Source: Pseudomonas fildesensis (GTDB lineage: Bacteria > Pseudomonadota > Gammaproteobacteria > Pseudomonadales > Pseudomonadaceae). Taken from it: 64,000 nucleotides of DNA. A program made the position numbers and the translations under genes. Shown here one piece after another: positions 24,462 through 31,979 of this stretch. The stretch's first letter is position 1, and each line of letters begins with the position of its first letter. Location of the stretch: positions 62,001 through 126,000 of the forward strand of contig NZ_LFMW01000039.1 of the NCBI RefSeq assembly GCF_001050345.1, in the 5' to 3' direction. The notes under the pieces were generated by a model. That model did no database searches. It worked only from the letters and a program-made list of their open reading frames with translations, and was not told where the DNA came from.

Positions 24462-25826
24462 ATGAGCAAGCCACATCAATTGAAGCCACGCCAGTTGAAA
24501 CTCGGCGCCATGGTCCACGGTGTCGGCCACGGCTGGGGCGAATGGCGCCACCCGCAGGCACAACCCAACGCCAGTACGAACTTTGGCTTCTACAAGCAGC
24601 AGACTGAACTGGCCGAAGCCGCCAAGTTCGACTTCGTGTTCATCGCTGACAGCCTGCACATCCACGCCAAATCCAGCCCGCATTACCTCAACCGTTTCGA
24701 GCCGCTGACGATCCTTTCAGCCCTGGCCGCACTGACCACCAATATCGGCCTGGTCGCCACCGTGACCGTCAGCTACACCGAGCCCTACCAGGTAGCGCGC
24801 CAGTTCTCGTCCCTGGACCACATCAGCGGCGGCCGCGCCGGCTGGAATGTGGTCACCTCATGGCTCAGCGGCACCGCCGACAACTTCGGCAAGGCCGAGC
24901 ACCCGCCCCACGCCGTGCGCTACCGCATCGCCAAGGAACACCTGAATGTGGTGAAGGGCCTGTGGGATTCCTGGGAAGACGATGCCTTTGCCTACAACAA
25001 GCAAAGCGGCGAATTTTTCACCCCCAACAAGCTGCATGCGCTGAATCACAAGGGCGAGTTTTTCTCGGTCAAAGGCCCGCTGAACATTGCGCGCTCGCGC
25101 CAGGGCCAACCGGCGATTTTCCAGGCCGGCACCTCGGAGGACGGGCGTAATTTTGCCGCTGAACATTCGGATGCGATCTTTGTGCATGTGGAGAGTATTG
25201 AAGAAGGCCTGGCCTACACCCAGGACCTGAAACGCCGCGCCAAAGGCTTTGGCCGTGATGCGGGCAGCCTGTCGATCCTGCCGGGCATCCGCCCGATTGT
25301 CGGCCGCGATGCAGCCGAAGTGGAAAGCCGCTATCAGCAGGCCGTGGAGCTGGTCACCGTGGAAGATGCGATTGTCGCCCTCGGCCGCCCGTTCAATGAC
25401 CATGACTTCAGCAAATACCCGCTGGATGAACCGTTTCCCGAACTTGGCGATCTGGGCTCCAACAGCCAGAAAGGCGGCTCCGACCGAATCAAGCAACTGG
25501 CCAAGGACGAAGGCCTGACCCTGCGCGAAGTGGCCCTGCGTTTCTCGCGGCCCAAGCGTGATTTTGTCGGCACCCCGGAGCAAGTCGCCGATGCGATCCA
25601 GACCTGGTTCGAGACCGGCGCCAGCGATGGTTTCATCATCAATTCGGTGCTGCCGGACGGCCTGCAGTACTTCGCCGAGCTGGTGGTACCGGTGCTGCAA
25701 CAGCGCGGTCTGTTCCGTACCGAGTACACCGGCCATACCTTGCGCGACAACCTGGGCCTGGACGTACCGGCCAACCGCTACAGCGTCGCCGCCGAGGTCG
25801 AAGAGCAGCAGGAGGCGCTGGCATGA
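24462..25826 (+). CDS. NtaA/SnaA/DszA-type flavin monooxygenase
   Basis: 454 residues from the ATG at 24462 (AAGGAG seven bases upstream). It is the LLM branch that includes nitrilotriacetate, pristinamycin and dibenzothiophene-sulfone monooxygenases: LKLGAMVHGVGHGWGEWRHP, LTTNIGLVATVTVSYTEPYQVARQFSSLDHISGGRAGWNVVTS and FQAGTSEDGRNFAAEHSDAIF are typical. It needs FMNH2 from a separate reductase, which is not in the window. Paired with an SfnB/DszC-like gene whose start overlaps its stop, it probably carries out a C-S bond cleavage step. The substrate is unknown. Confidence 0.88.
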   Translation: MSKPHQLKPRQLKLGAMVHGVGHGWGEWRHPQAQPNASTNFGFYKQQTELAEAAKFDFVFIADSLHIHAKSSPHYLNRFEPLTILSALAALTTNIGLVATVTVSYTEPYQVARQFSSLDHISGGRAGWNVVTSWLSGTADNFGKAEHPPHAVRYRIAKEHLNVVKGLWDSWEDDAFAYNKQSGEFFTPNKLHALNHKGEFFSVKGPLNIARSRQGQPAIFQAGTSEDGRNFAAEHSDAIFVHVESIEEGLAYTQDLKRRAKGFGRDAGSLSILPGIRPIVGRDAAEVESRYQQAVELVTVEDAIVALGRPFNDHDFSKYPLDEPFPELGDLGSNSQKGGSDRIKQLAKDEGLTLREVALRFSRPKRDFVGTPEQVADAIQTWFETGASDGFIINSVLPDGLQYFAELVVPVLQQRGLFRTEYTGHTLRDNLGLDVPANRYSVAAEVEEQQEALA

Positions 25827-27001
25827 GCGGGTCCTCACAACCCTCGCTGCGCTCCGTGGAAGTCGCCCACTTCGAAGCCCTGCTCGAACGCCTCAGCGCC
25901 GAGCTGGCAAGCACCGCTCACCTGTACGACGAAAGCGGCGCCTTCCCCCACGACAACTTCAACTTGCTGCATGAACACGGCCTGGTCGCCCTCACTGTGC
26001 CCAAAAACCTGGGCGGCGGCGGTGCCAACCTGCCCCTGGCACGCAAGGCGATCAGCGCGATCGCCAGGGGTGAGCCGTCCACCGCGCTGATCCTGGTGAT
26101 GCAGTACCTGCAACACACGCGCTTGCAAGACAGCAAGACCTGGCCCCAACCCCTGCGCGAGCAAGTCGCCGAAGACGCAGTGCGCAACGGCGCGCTGATC
26201 AATGCCCTGCGGGTGGAGCCCGACCTCGGCACCCCGGCCCGTGGCGGCTTGCCCGCGACTATCGCCGTGCGTACCGCCGAAGGCTGGCGCATCAGCGGGC
26301 GCAAGATCTACTCCACCGGCAGTCACGGTCTGAGCTGGTTCAGCGTGTGGGCGCGCAGCGACGCCGCCGACCCGCTGGTGGGCGCCTGGCTGGTGCCCAA
26401 GGATAGCCCCGGCGTGAGCATCATCGACACCTGGGACCACCTGGGCATGCGCGCCACCTGCAGCCATGAAGTGGTGCTCGACAACGTGCTGGTGCCCCTG
26501 GACCACGCCGTCAGCGTCAGCCCCTGGAGCGCGCCGCAGCCGGAGCTGGAGGGTGATGGCTTCCTGTGGATGTCGGTGCTGCTGTCGTCGGTGTACGACG
26601 CCGTGGCCCACGCCGCACGGGACTGGCTGGTGAACTGGCTGGAGGAGCGCAAGCCATCCAACCTCGGTGCCGCGTTGTCGACCTTGCCGCGCTTCCAGGA
26701 AACCGTCGGCCATATCGACACCCTGCTGTTCGCCAATCGCAGCCTGCTCGACGCCGCAGCCGAAGGGCACACGCCGGCGGCCAACGCGGCGCAGTTGAAG
26801 TACCTGGTGACCGGCAATGCGATCCGCGCGGTCGAGCTGGCAATCGAAGCCTCGGGCAACCCCGGGCTGTCGCGCCATAGCCCGCTGCAACGCCACTACC
26901 GCGACGTGCTCTGCAGTCGCGTCCACACCCCACAGAACGACGCCGTGCTGCAAGGCGTCGGTCGAGCGGTCTTCGCCCAACGTGAAAAGGAACGCACATG
27001 A
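25823..27001 (+). CDS. Acyl-CoA dehydrogenase-fold oxidoreductase (SfnB/DszC type)
   Basis: 392 residues, overlapping the previous gene by 4 bp. The fold is acyl-CoA dehydrogenase-like: an N-terminal helical domain (HDNFNLLHEHGLVALTVPKNLGGGG), a beta domain (GWRISGRKIYSTGSHGLSWFSVWA) and a C-terminal helical domain. The usual C-terminal catalytic Glu motif of true acyl-CoA dehydrogenases is not obvious, and the context with DszA-like and sulfonate genes fits the flavin monooxygenase branch (DszC, SfnB) that oxygenates sulfur or nitrogen compounds with reduced flavin. A role in organosulfur oxidation is inferred from neighbours. Confidence 0.82.
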   Translation: MSGSSQPSLRSVEVAHFEALLERLSAELASTAHLYDESGAFPHDNFNLLHEHGLVALTVPKNLGGGGANLPLARKAISAIARGEPSTALILVMQYLQHTRLQDSKTWPQPLREQVAEDAVRNGALINALRVEPDLGTPARGGLPATIAVRTAEGWRISGRKIYSTGSHGLSWFSVWARSDAADPLVGAWLVPKDSPGVSIIDTWDHLGMRATCSHEVVLDNVLVPLDHAVSVSPWSAPQPELEGDGFLWMSVLLSSVYDAVAHAARDWLVNWLEERKPSNLGAALSTLPRFQETVGHIDTLLFANRSLLDAAAEGHTPAANAAQLKYLVTGNAIRAVELAIEASGNPGLSRHSPLQRHYRDVLCSRVHTPQNDAVLQGVGRAVFAQREKERT

Positions 27002-27942
27002 GCCAGGTGATTATCGCCAGCCAGTTGGACGAAGCGTTCAACGCCGTGATCCGTGAGCGCCTGGCCTCGATCCACCCTGAGGCCCAGGTGATCGGTGTGC
27101 CGGTCGGCGTGCCCAGCGACCTGCCGCCCCAAGCCAATATCCTGCTGCTGCGTCCGATCAACGTGCGCGGCTACACCGCCCCGGACACCCCGCCACCGGG
27201 CTGGCCCTATGGCGCGCAGTGGGTGCATTTGGTGTCGTCGGGCATCGACTTCTACCCGCAATGGCTGTTCAACGGCCCGCCGGTGACCACCTCGCGGGGC
27301 AGCGCAGCCGACAACCTGGCCGAGTTCGCCCTGGCGGCGATCTTTGCCGCGTCCAAGCATTTGCCGGATATCTGGGTGAAGGATTCGCAGTGGAATTTCA
27401 CTGCCCTAAGACCGCTGAAGGGCACCACGCTGGGCATCCTCGGGTTTGGCGCGATTGGCGAAAGCCTGGCGCACAAGGCCCTGGCGCTGGGGATCAAGGT
27501 GGTGGCGTTGCGCCAAAGCACGGCGCCCTTTGATCTGGAAGGCGTCGAGGCTGCCCGGGATATCCACGATCTGTTCGCCCGCGCCGACCATCTGGTGCTG
27601 GCCGCGCCGCTGACCGAGGCTACGCGGCATATCGTCGACCGTAATGTACTGGGCAGCGCCAAGCCGGGGCTGCATCTGATCAACATCGCGCGCGGTGGTT
27701 TGCTGGATCAGGAGGCGCTGCTGGAAGCCTTGGACAACGGTCAAATCGGCCTCGCCTCGCTCGACGTGACAGAGCCGGAACCGCTGCCGGATGGGCATGC
27801 CTTGTACAGCCATCCGCGCGTACGGTTGTCGCCGCATACCTCGGCGATTTCGACCAACAGCAAGCAGGAGATTGCGGATACGTTTCTGGCAAACCTGGAG
27901 CGTTACCTGGGCAACCTGGAACTCCACAACCGCGCAAACTGA
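26998..27942 (+). CDS. D-2-hydroxyacid dehydrogenase, NAD(P)-dependent
   Basis: 314 residues, overlapping the previous gene by 4 bp (ATGA). The Rossmann motif is GTTLGILGFGAIGESLAHKALALG (about residues 141-164). The catalytic set includes the Arg in NIARGGLLDQEAL (about 232), the acidic residue in DVTEPEPLP and the His in SPHTSAIS (about 281). The family interconverts 2-oxo acids and D-2-hydroxy acids. As the last gene of the sulfur operon it may reduce or oxidise an acid product left after desulfurisation; this is inference. A REP palindrome follows directly. Confidence 0.88.
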   Translation: MSQVIIASQLDEAFNAVIRERLASIHPEAQVIGVPVGVPSDLPPQANILLLRPINVRGYTAPDTPPPGWPYGAQWVHLVSSGIDFYPQWLFNGPPVTTSRGSAADNLAEFALAAIFAASKHLPDIWVKDSQWNFTALRPLKGTTLGILGFGAIGESLAHKALALGIKVVALRQSTAPFDLEGVEAARDIHDLFARADHLVLAAPLTEATRHIVDRNVLGSAKPGLHLINIARGGLLDQEALLEALDNGQIGLASLDVTEPEPLPDGHALYSHPRVRLSPHTSAISTNSKQEIADTFLANLERYLGNLELHNRAN

Positions 27943-28008
27943 TCGTTCCCAGGCGGCATTCCTTTGCTGCGCGTGGGAACGATCGATCGCAGAGCCTGGG
28001 AACGATCA
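27941..28008. repeat. REP palindrome between converging operons
   Basis: TGATCGTTCCCAGGCGGCATTCC ... CGTGGGAACGATCGATC, followed by a third arm TGGGAACGATCA. It separates the 2-hydroxyacid dehydrogenase stop from the convergent tonB stop and probably acts as a boundary or terminator. Confidence 0.75.
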
Positions 28009-28011
28009 ATC

Positions 28012-28782
28012 TCACTTGATGCGGTAGTGGAAGGTATTGCGCACCGCCGGCACGGCGACGGCCTTGCCTTCGACGATCCTCGGCTGGTAGCGAAAGGTAT
28101 TCGCCGCCGCCAGTGACGGGCGGATGAACAGTGGGTGGCAGCCATCCAGCACCTTGGGGTTTTCCACGCGACCCTGGGTGTTGACGGTGTACTCCACCGA
28201 GCAGTCGCCTTCGATGTTCTTGTCCAGGGCGCGCTCGGGGTAATCCGGCGCCTCCTTGCTCAGAGGCTGGTATTGGCGGCTGTCGAACGCAGGCGCTGGA
28301 GCGGGTGTGGCGACCCGCGCTTTTTCGGCGGCCAGACGCTGCTGGTCCAGGCGTTGCTGCTCCAGTTCACGGTTTTGCTGCTCGGTCGCCAACCGTTGTT
28401 GTTCGACCTTCTTCTCTTCGACTCGCTTGCGCGCCAAGGCGGATTTCTCCAGCTTTTGCGCCTGAATCTGCGGGTCGACGGAGGGTTTCACTGGCACAGG
28501 CAAGGTGACAGGCACAGGCGGCGCTGCGACGGCCACCGGCTCAGGCACGGGAGCAGGCGCAGGAGCAGGAGCAGGAGCAGGCGGCATCATCACCAATTGG
28601 GTATGCATCACCCGAGGCGCTTCAACCACCGGTTTCTCCGGTGCCCAGCCCAGTATCAGCGCAGCCAATACTCCAACATGCAACGCCACCGCCAGGCTGG
28701 CGGCGAAGCTGTTTCTCCAAAACCCGGACGTAGCCCCGGTCGCCATCGTCAATGTCGGACTGTGCATGATCATCGCCGTCAT
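28012..28782 (-). CDS. tonB: TonB-family energy transducer
   Basis: 256 residues. A cytoplasmic stub of about 20 residues is followed by one membrane helix (NSFAASLAVALHVGVLAALILGW, about 24-46), then a Pro-Ala/Pro-Val spacer (APAPAPAPAPVPEPVAVA), a charged coiled-coil-like region rich in K, E, Q and R (110-160), and a C-terminal TonB domain (YPERALDKNIEGDCSVEYTVNTQGRVENPKVLDG ... FRYQPR). The coiled-coil segment recalls TolA. Its start overlaps the ExbD stop (ATGA). It should transmit proton-motive force from ExbBD to outer-membrane receptors, most simply the receptor at 31980-34493. Confidence 0.88.
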   Translation of the reverse strand: MTAMIMHSPTLTMATGATSGFWRNSFAASLAVALHVGVLAALILGWAPEKPVVEAPRVMHTQLVMMPPAPAPAPAPAPVPEPVAVAAPPVPVTLPVPVKPSVDPQIQAQKLEKSALARKRVEEKKVEQQRLATEQQNRELEQQRLDQQRLAAEKARVATPAPAPAFDSRQYQPLSKEAPDYPERALDKNIEGDCSVEYTVNTQGRVENPKVLDGCHPLFIRPSLAAANTFRYQPRIVEGKAVAVPAVRNTFHYRIK

Positions 28783-29225
28783 TGCGGGGCCTCGGTCACC
28801 AGCCCCAGGTTGCTGACCCCGCCCTTCTGCAACACCGCCATCGCCGCAACCACGCGGCCGTAGCCGGCGTTATCGTCGGCACGGATGTAAACCTGGGTGT
28901 CACTGCGCGCCGCCACCACCTGCATGACCTTGGCGCCCATTTCATCCAGGGTTACGGCGCTGTCGGTCTGGTGTTGGGTATCGAGCTCACCGCCGAGGTT
29001 CCAGTAATAACCGCCATCAGCCTTCACCGACAGCGTGAGAATCTGCTGGCGGGTATCGGTGGCCAGCGCCTCGGCGGCGACCTTGGGCAGTTCGATCTTC
29101 ACGCCCTGGGTCAGCATCGGCGCGGTGACCATGAAGATCACCAGCAGCACCAGCATCACGTCGATATACGGCACCACGTTCATTTCGGCCTTGGGACCGT
29201 GCTTGCGTTGCGGCCTGGTTAACAT
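28779..29225 (-). CDS. exbD: ExbD/TolR family proton-channel subunit
   Basis: 148 residues; GGAG seven bases upstream. One N-terminal membrane helix carries the conserved aspartate in NVVPYIDVMLVLLVIFMVTAPML (about D25), which takes part in proton flow. The periplasmic domain ends with the ExbD/TolR pattern VYIRADDNAGYGRVVAAMAVLQKGGV. It works with ExbB to energise TonB. It is translationally coupled to tonB and 14 bp downstream of exbB. The motif GVKIELPKVAA fits both ExbD and TolR; absence of TolA-Pal genes and presence of TonB favour ExbD. Confidence 0.9.
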   Translation of the reverse strand: MLTRPQRKHGPKAEMNVVPYIDVMLVLLVIFMVTAPMLTQGVKIELPKVAAEALATDTRQQILTLSVKADGGYYWNLGGELDTQHQTDSAVTLDEMGAKVMQVVAARSDTQVYIRADDNAGYGRVVAAMAVLQKGGVSNLGLVTEAPQ

Positions 29226-29239
29226 TGGCTTGCTCCTGT

Positions 29240-29932
29240 TCAGGCGGCTGCGGCCAGGTTGATCGGCGTACCGCGCAGGGTGCGATGCAGGCGCACTTGC
29301 AGTTCATTGCCGAAGGCGTAATAGCGGGTGAGCAAGGTTTGGCTGCGTGCAGCAAAGCGGTTGTAGGCGATCACCGCCGGGATGGCCGCGAACAGGCCGA
29401 TGGCCGTGGCGATCAACGCTTCGGCGATACCCGGCGCAACCGTCGACAGCGTGGCCTGCTGCACCTGGGACAGCCCAAGGAAGGAATTCATGATGCCCCA
29501 CACGGTGCCGAACAAGCCGATATACGGGCTGACCGAACCCACTGTCGCGAGAAATTGCAGGCCCTTTTCCAGCTCGACTTCCTGCTCGCTGATCGCCACC
29601 TGCAAGGCCCGCTCAACCCCTTCCAGCACCGCCGGATCATGGTTGTGCAGATGCTGGAATTCCTGCACCCCGGCGATAAAGATCGGCGCAATACCGCCCT
29701 CGCCTGCCTGCTGTGCTTCGCGGTACAGCGCCTGCACATCCGGTGCCGTACGAAAGCGCTGCACGAAGGCGTTCATCTGCCGTTCCAGCCGTCGCAGCGC
29801 GCTGCCGCGCTGAATAATCAGGTACCAACTGAGCAAGGACGCCAGCAGCAAGGTAACCATTACGGCCTTGACCAACAGGCTGGCGTCACTGATCAAGCCC
29901 CAGATCGTCATATGTTCCATCGTCGCGTGCAT
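29240..29932 (-). CDS. exbB: ExbB/TolQ family proton-channel subunit
   Basis: 230 residues; GGGAG six bases before the ATG at 29932. Three membrane helices: about 12-35 (LISDASLLVKAVMVTLLLASLLSWYLI), 132-160 (FLATVGSVSPYIGLFGTVWGIMNSF) and 172-195 (IAEALIATAIGLFAAIPAVIAYN), the last two being the highly conserved ExbB/TolQ/MotA core with the polar residues used for proton conduction. It is the first of three genes exbB-exbD-tonB. The 62-bp gap from the phytase stop suggests that it may be read from the same transcript as the receptor and phytase. Confidence 0.9.
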   Translation of the reverse strand: MHATMEHMTIWGLISDASLLVKAVMVTLLLASLLSWYLIIQRGSALRRLERQMNAFVQRFRTAPDVQALYREAQQAGEGGIAPIFIAGVQEFQHLHNHDPAVLEGVERALQVAISEQEVELEKGLQFLATVGSVSPYIGLFGTVWGIMNSFLGLSQVQQATLSTVAPGIAEALIATAIGLFAAIPAVIAYNRFAARSQTLLTRYYAFGNELQVRLHRTLRGTPINLAAAA

Positions 29933-29994
29933 GGTGAACTCCCTATCCGTTTTAAAGTGCAGTGATTAAAAAGTGATGACCGGGTGATGACGGC

Positions 29995-31860
29995 TCACGG
30001 CAATTTCAACGCGCGGGTGACATCGGCCCAGGGCACGAACTTGAAGTTCTGGGTTTGCTCGGGCATGCGCTTGCGGCCGTCCTGCACCACCAGCATGCCT
30101 GTGCTCCACGGCCCGCCGAGGTTGATGGCGGTGACTTCGAGGCCGTCGGTTTCCGAGGCGCCATCGATCCCCGCCGCGGCGTTCAAGCCCACGCGGAAGG
30201 CGCCATGGGTGGCAAACGGGGGTTCGGCATCCACCACCAGATAGCTGTCATTGCCTTGGCTTGAGATCACCAGATAATCACGACCACTGCTCTGGTACAG
30301 CGCTAGGCCCTCGACATCCGCCTGCAGTTGCGGGCCGACCTTGATCACACTGGTGAGCGTTGCCGGCTGGTCGGCACGGGCGTCCACCGCCCACACGCCC
30401 ACGTCTTCCTCGCCGATAAACAGGCGCTGACGCTGGTCGTCGGCCACACAGCCTTCGGGTTGGCTGTCGACCTTGAACTGGCGCACCAGCTCACCCTGCA
30501 CGCGGCCGTCCGGGGCGCTCAGGCGGTATTGCAGGAAGGTGCCGTCCTTGCCGTTGGCGATCGCATAGATCTCGCCGCTGGCCGGCTGAAACAGGCAGAT
30601 GCCATAGATTTCCTTGAGCGGCGTGGGCACTTCACCGGCTTCTCGCAACTCGCCGCTCTGACGGTCGATGCTGAACAGGCTGAGGCTGTTGTGATCGCGA
30701 TTGCTCGCCACGGCCAGGTCGACAGTCTGCTGGCCGAGCTTGAAATTAGGGCGCACATCCACGTTGTTGAGGCGACCCACCGCCAGTTCCTGCAACAGCT
30801 TGCCGTCAAGGTCGTAGGCCAACAGCCCCTGTTTTTTGTTGGTGCCGAGCACACGGCTTTTCGCCGGTTGTTGGGGGTGAATCCAGATGGCGGGATCGTC
30901 CGCCGCATCGCCTTGGCGCCCGACCGGGTCGCTTTGGCGCAGGGCGGCGACTTCCGGCAGCACCGGGTCCGCCGGCACAGGCTGGGCCTGCCAGTTAAGG
31001 TTGCCCTCATACAGCTTGCCGGTGTCGTCATCGCGCACCAGCACTTGGCGGCCGTTGATGCTCAGCTGTTCCGGCTCTTTCAAGCCCGGCAGGGACAGGC
31101 TCGATTGCTCCACCCAGCGCGGCCCGGTGCGCTGGAACAGATGCAATTGCGCGGTCTTAGGATCAAGCGCGACCACACCACCCGGCACCAGTGCCATGGC
31201 ACCGGCTTCGCGCTTGGGATTGTCGAACACCGCCACGGGTGTGCGCTTCACATCGGCTTCCGGGTGCGCCGGGTAGGCCCACCAACCCACGTTTTCTTCA
31301 TTCACCACCAGTTGATTGGCCGCGTCATCCACCTGACAGAACTGCGCGGAAGGCGGCAGTGGCAAGCCGCGTACACGCTGGGGTTCGGTCAACAACGTGG
31401 AACCATTGCCCACCAGCCATTGCTCGCCCTTGCCCTCATCGCCCACCAGGAACACAAACAGGTTGGCCGCCGAATCGCGGTACAGGCACAGGCCATTGAC
31501 GGGGTACTCGCGGGTTGGCAGGTACAGCGGCGTGCCCCAGCGTTTTGCGGCGGGATCCAGGTTGATCAGCAGCGCCTGTTGCCGGTTGTTGTCGAGGCTG
31601 GCGACCAGCACCTGGGTACCGGCGGCGCGGGTATCGAGGCTGCTGAAATTGCCTTTGAAGCGGGCCAGTTCAGCGCCTTTGTTGTCGAGCAGCAGCAGGC
31701 CGTCGCGAGTGCTGGCGGCCAAGCGTTCGGGGCCGTTGGGCAGGAAGGCCACGGCTTCGGCATTCAGGCTCGGCGCCCAGGGCGTCAGGGCCAGGTCGGT
31801 GGCGAGCGCATGACCACTGGTGACCAGCGCGATCAGCAGGTACAGCTTGGAAATTCTCAT
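29995..31860 (-). CDS. Beta-propeller phytase, two tandem propeller domains
   Basis: 621 residues with a signal peptide (LYLLIALVTSGHALA). The C-terminal half (about 305-615) is a beta-propeller phytase: DAADDPAIWIHPQQPAKSRVLGTNKKQGLLAYDL, RLNNVDVRPNF, QPEGCVADDQRQRLFIGEEDVGVW and DGASETDGLEV carry the acidic Ca-binding and phosphate-binding residues. The N-terminal half (about 25-300) repeats the fold but lacks most of these residues (for example NEENVGWWAYP in place of GEEDVGVW), as in known dual-domain phytases where it aids the active domain. It removes phosphates from inositol hexakisphosphate in the periplasm or outside the cell. It lies between its TonB receptor and exbB-exbD-tonB on the same strand. 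Confidence 0.88.
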   Translation of the reverse strand: MRISKLYLLIALVTSGHALATDLALTPWAPSLNAEAVAFLPNGPERLAASTRDGLLLLDNKGAELARFKGNFSSLDTRAAGTQVLVASLDNNRQQALLINLDPAAKRWGTPLYLPTREYPVNGLCLYRDSAANLFVFLVGDEGKGEQWLVGNGSTLLTEPQRVRGLPLPPSAQFCQVDDAANQLVVNEENVGWWAYPAHPEADVKRTPVAVFDNPKREAGAMALVPGGVVALDPKTAQLHLFQRTGPRWVEQSSLSLPGLKEPEQLSINGRQVLVRDDDTGKLYEGNLNWQAQPVPADPVLPEVAALRQSDPVGRQGDAADDPAIWIHPQQPAKSRVLGTNKKQGLLAYDLDGKLLQELAVGRLNNVDVRPNFKLGQQTVDLAVASNRDHNSLSLFSIDRQSGELREAGEVPTPLKEIYGICLFQPASGEIYAIANGKDGTFLQYRLSAPDGRVQGELVRQFKVDSQPEGCVADDQRQRLFIGEEDVGVWAVDARADQPATLTSVIKVGPQLQADVEGLALYQSSGRDYLVISSQGNDSYLVVDAEPPFATHGAFRVGLNAAAGIDGASETDGLEVTAINLGGPWSTGMLVVQDGRKRMPEQTQNFKFVPWADVTRALKLP

Positions 31861-31898
31861 GAACAGTCAAAATCCTTATTAAGCAACTCCGCACCCTT

Positions 31899-31963
31899 GT
31901 AGGCGGCGGCTTGCCGGCGATTGGCCCATGAGGACGCTATCGCCGGCAAACCGGCCTCTACAG
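31899..31963. repeat. REP palindrome between TonB receptor and phytase genes
   Basis: TGTAGGCGGCGGCTTGCCGGCGATTGG and CTATCGCCGGCAAACCGGCCTCTACA form inverted arms. It sits inside what looks like one operon, where such hairpins can change the ratio of upstream to downstream message. Confidence 0.8.
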
Positions 31964-31979
31964 GGGGCGGTGGTGTTTA

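Noticed and set aside
27941..28008. Transposon end or attachment site
   Set aside because: The inverted arms match the ATCGTTCCC REP family seen at three other places and no recombinase gene is nearby.
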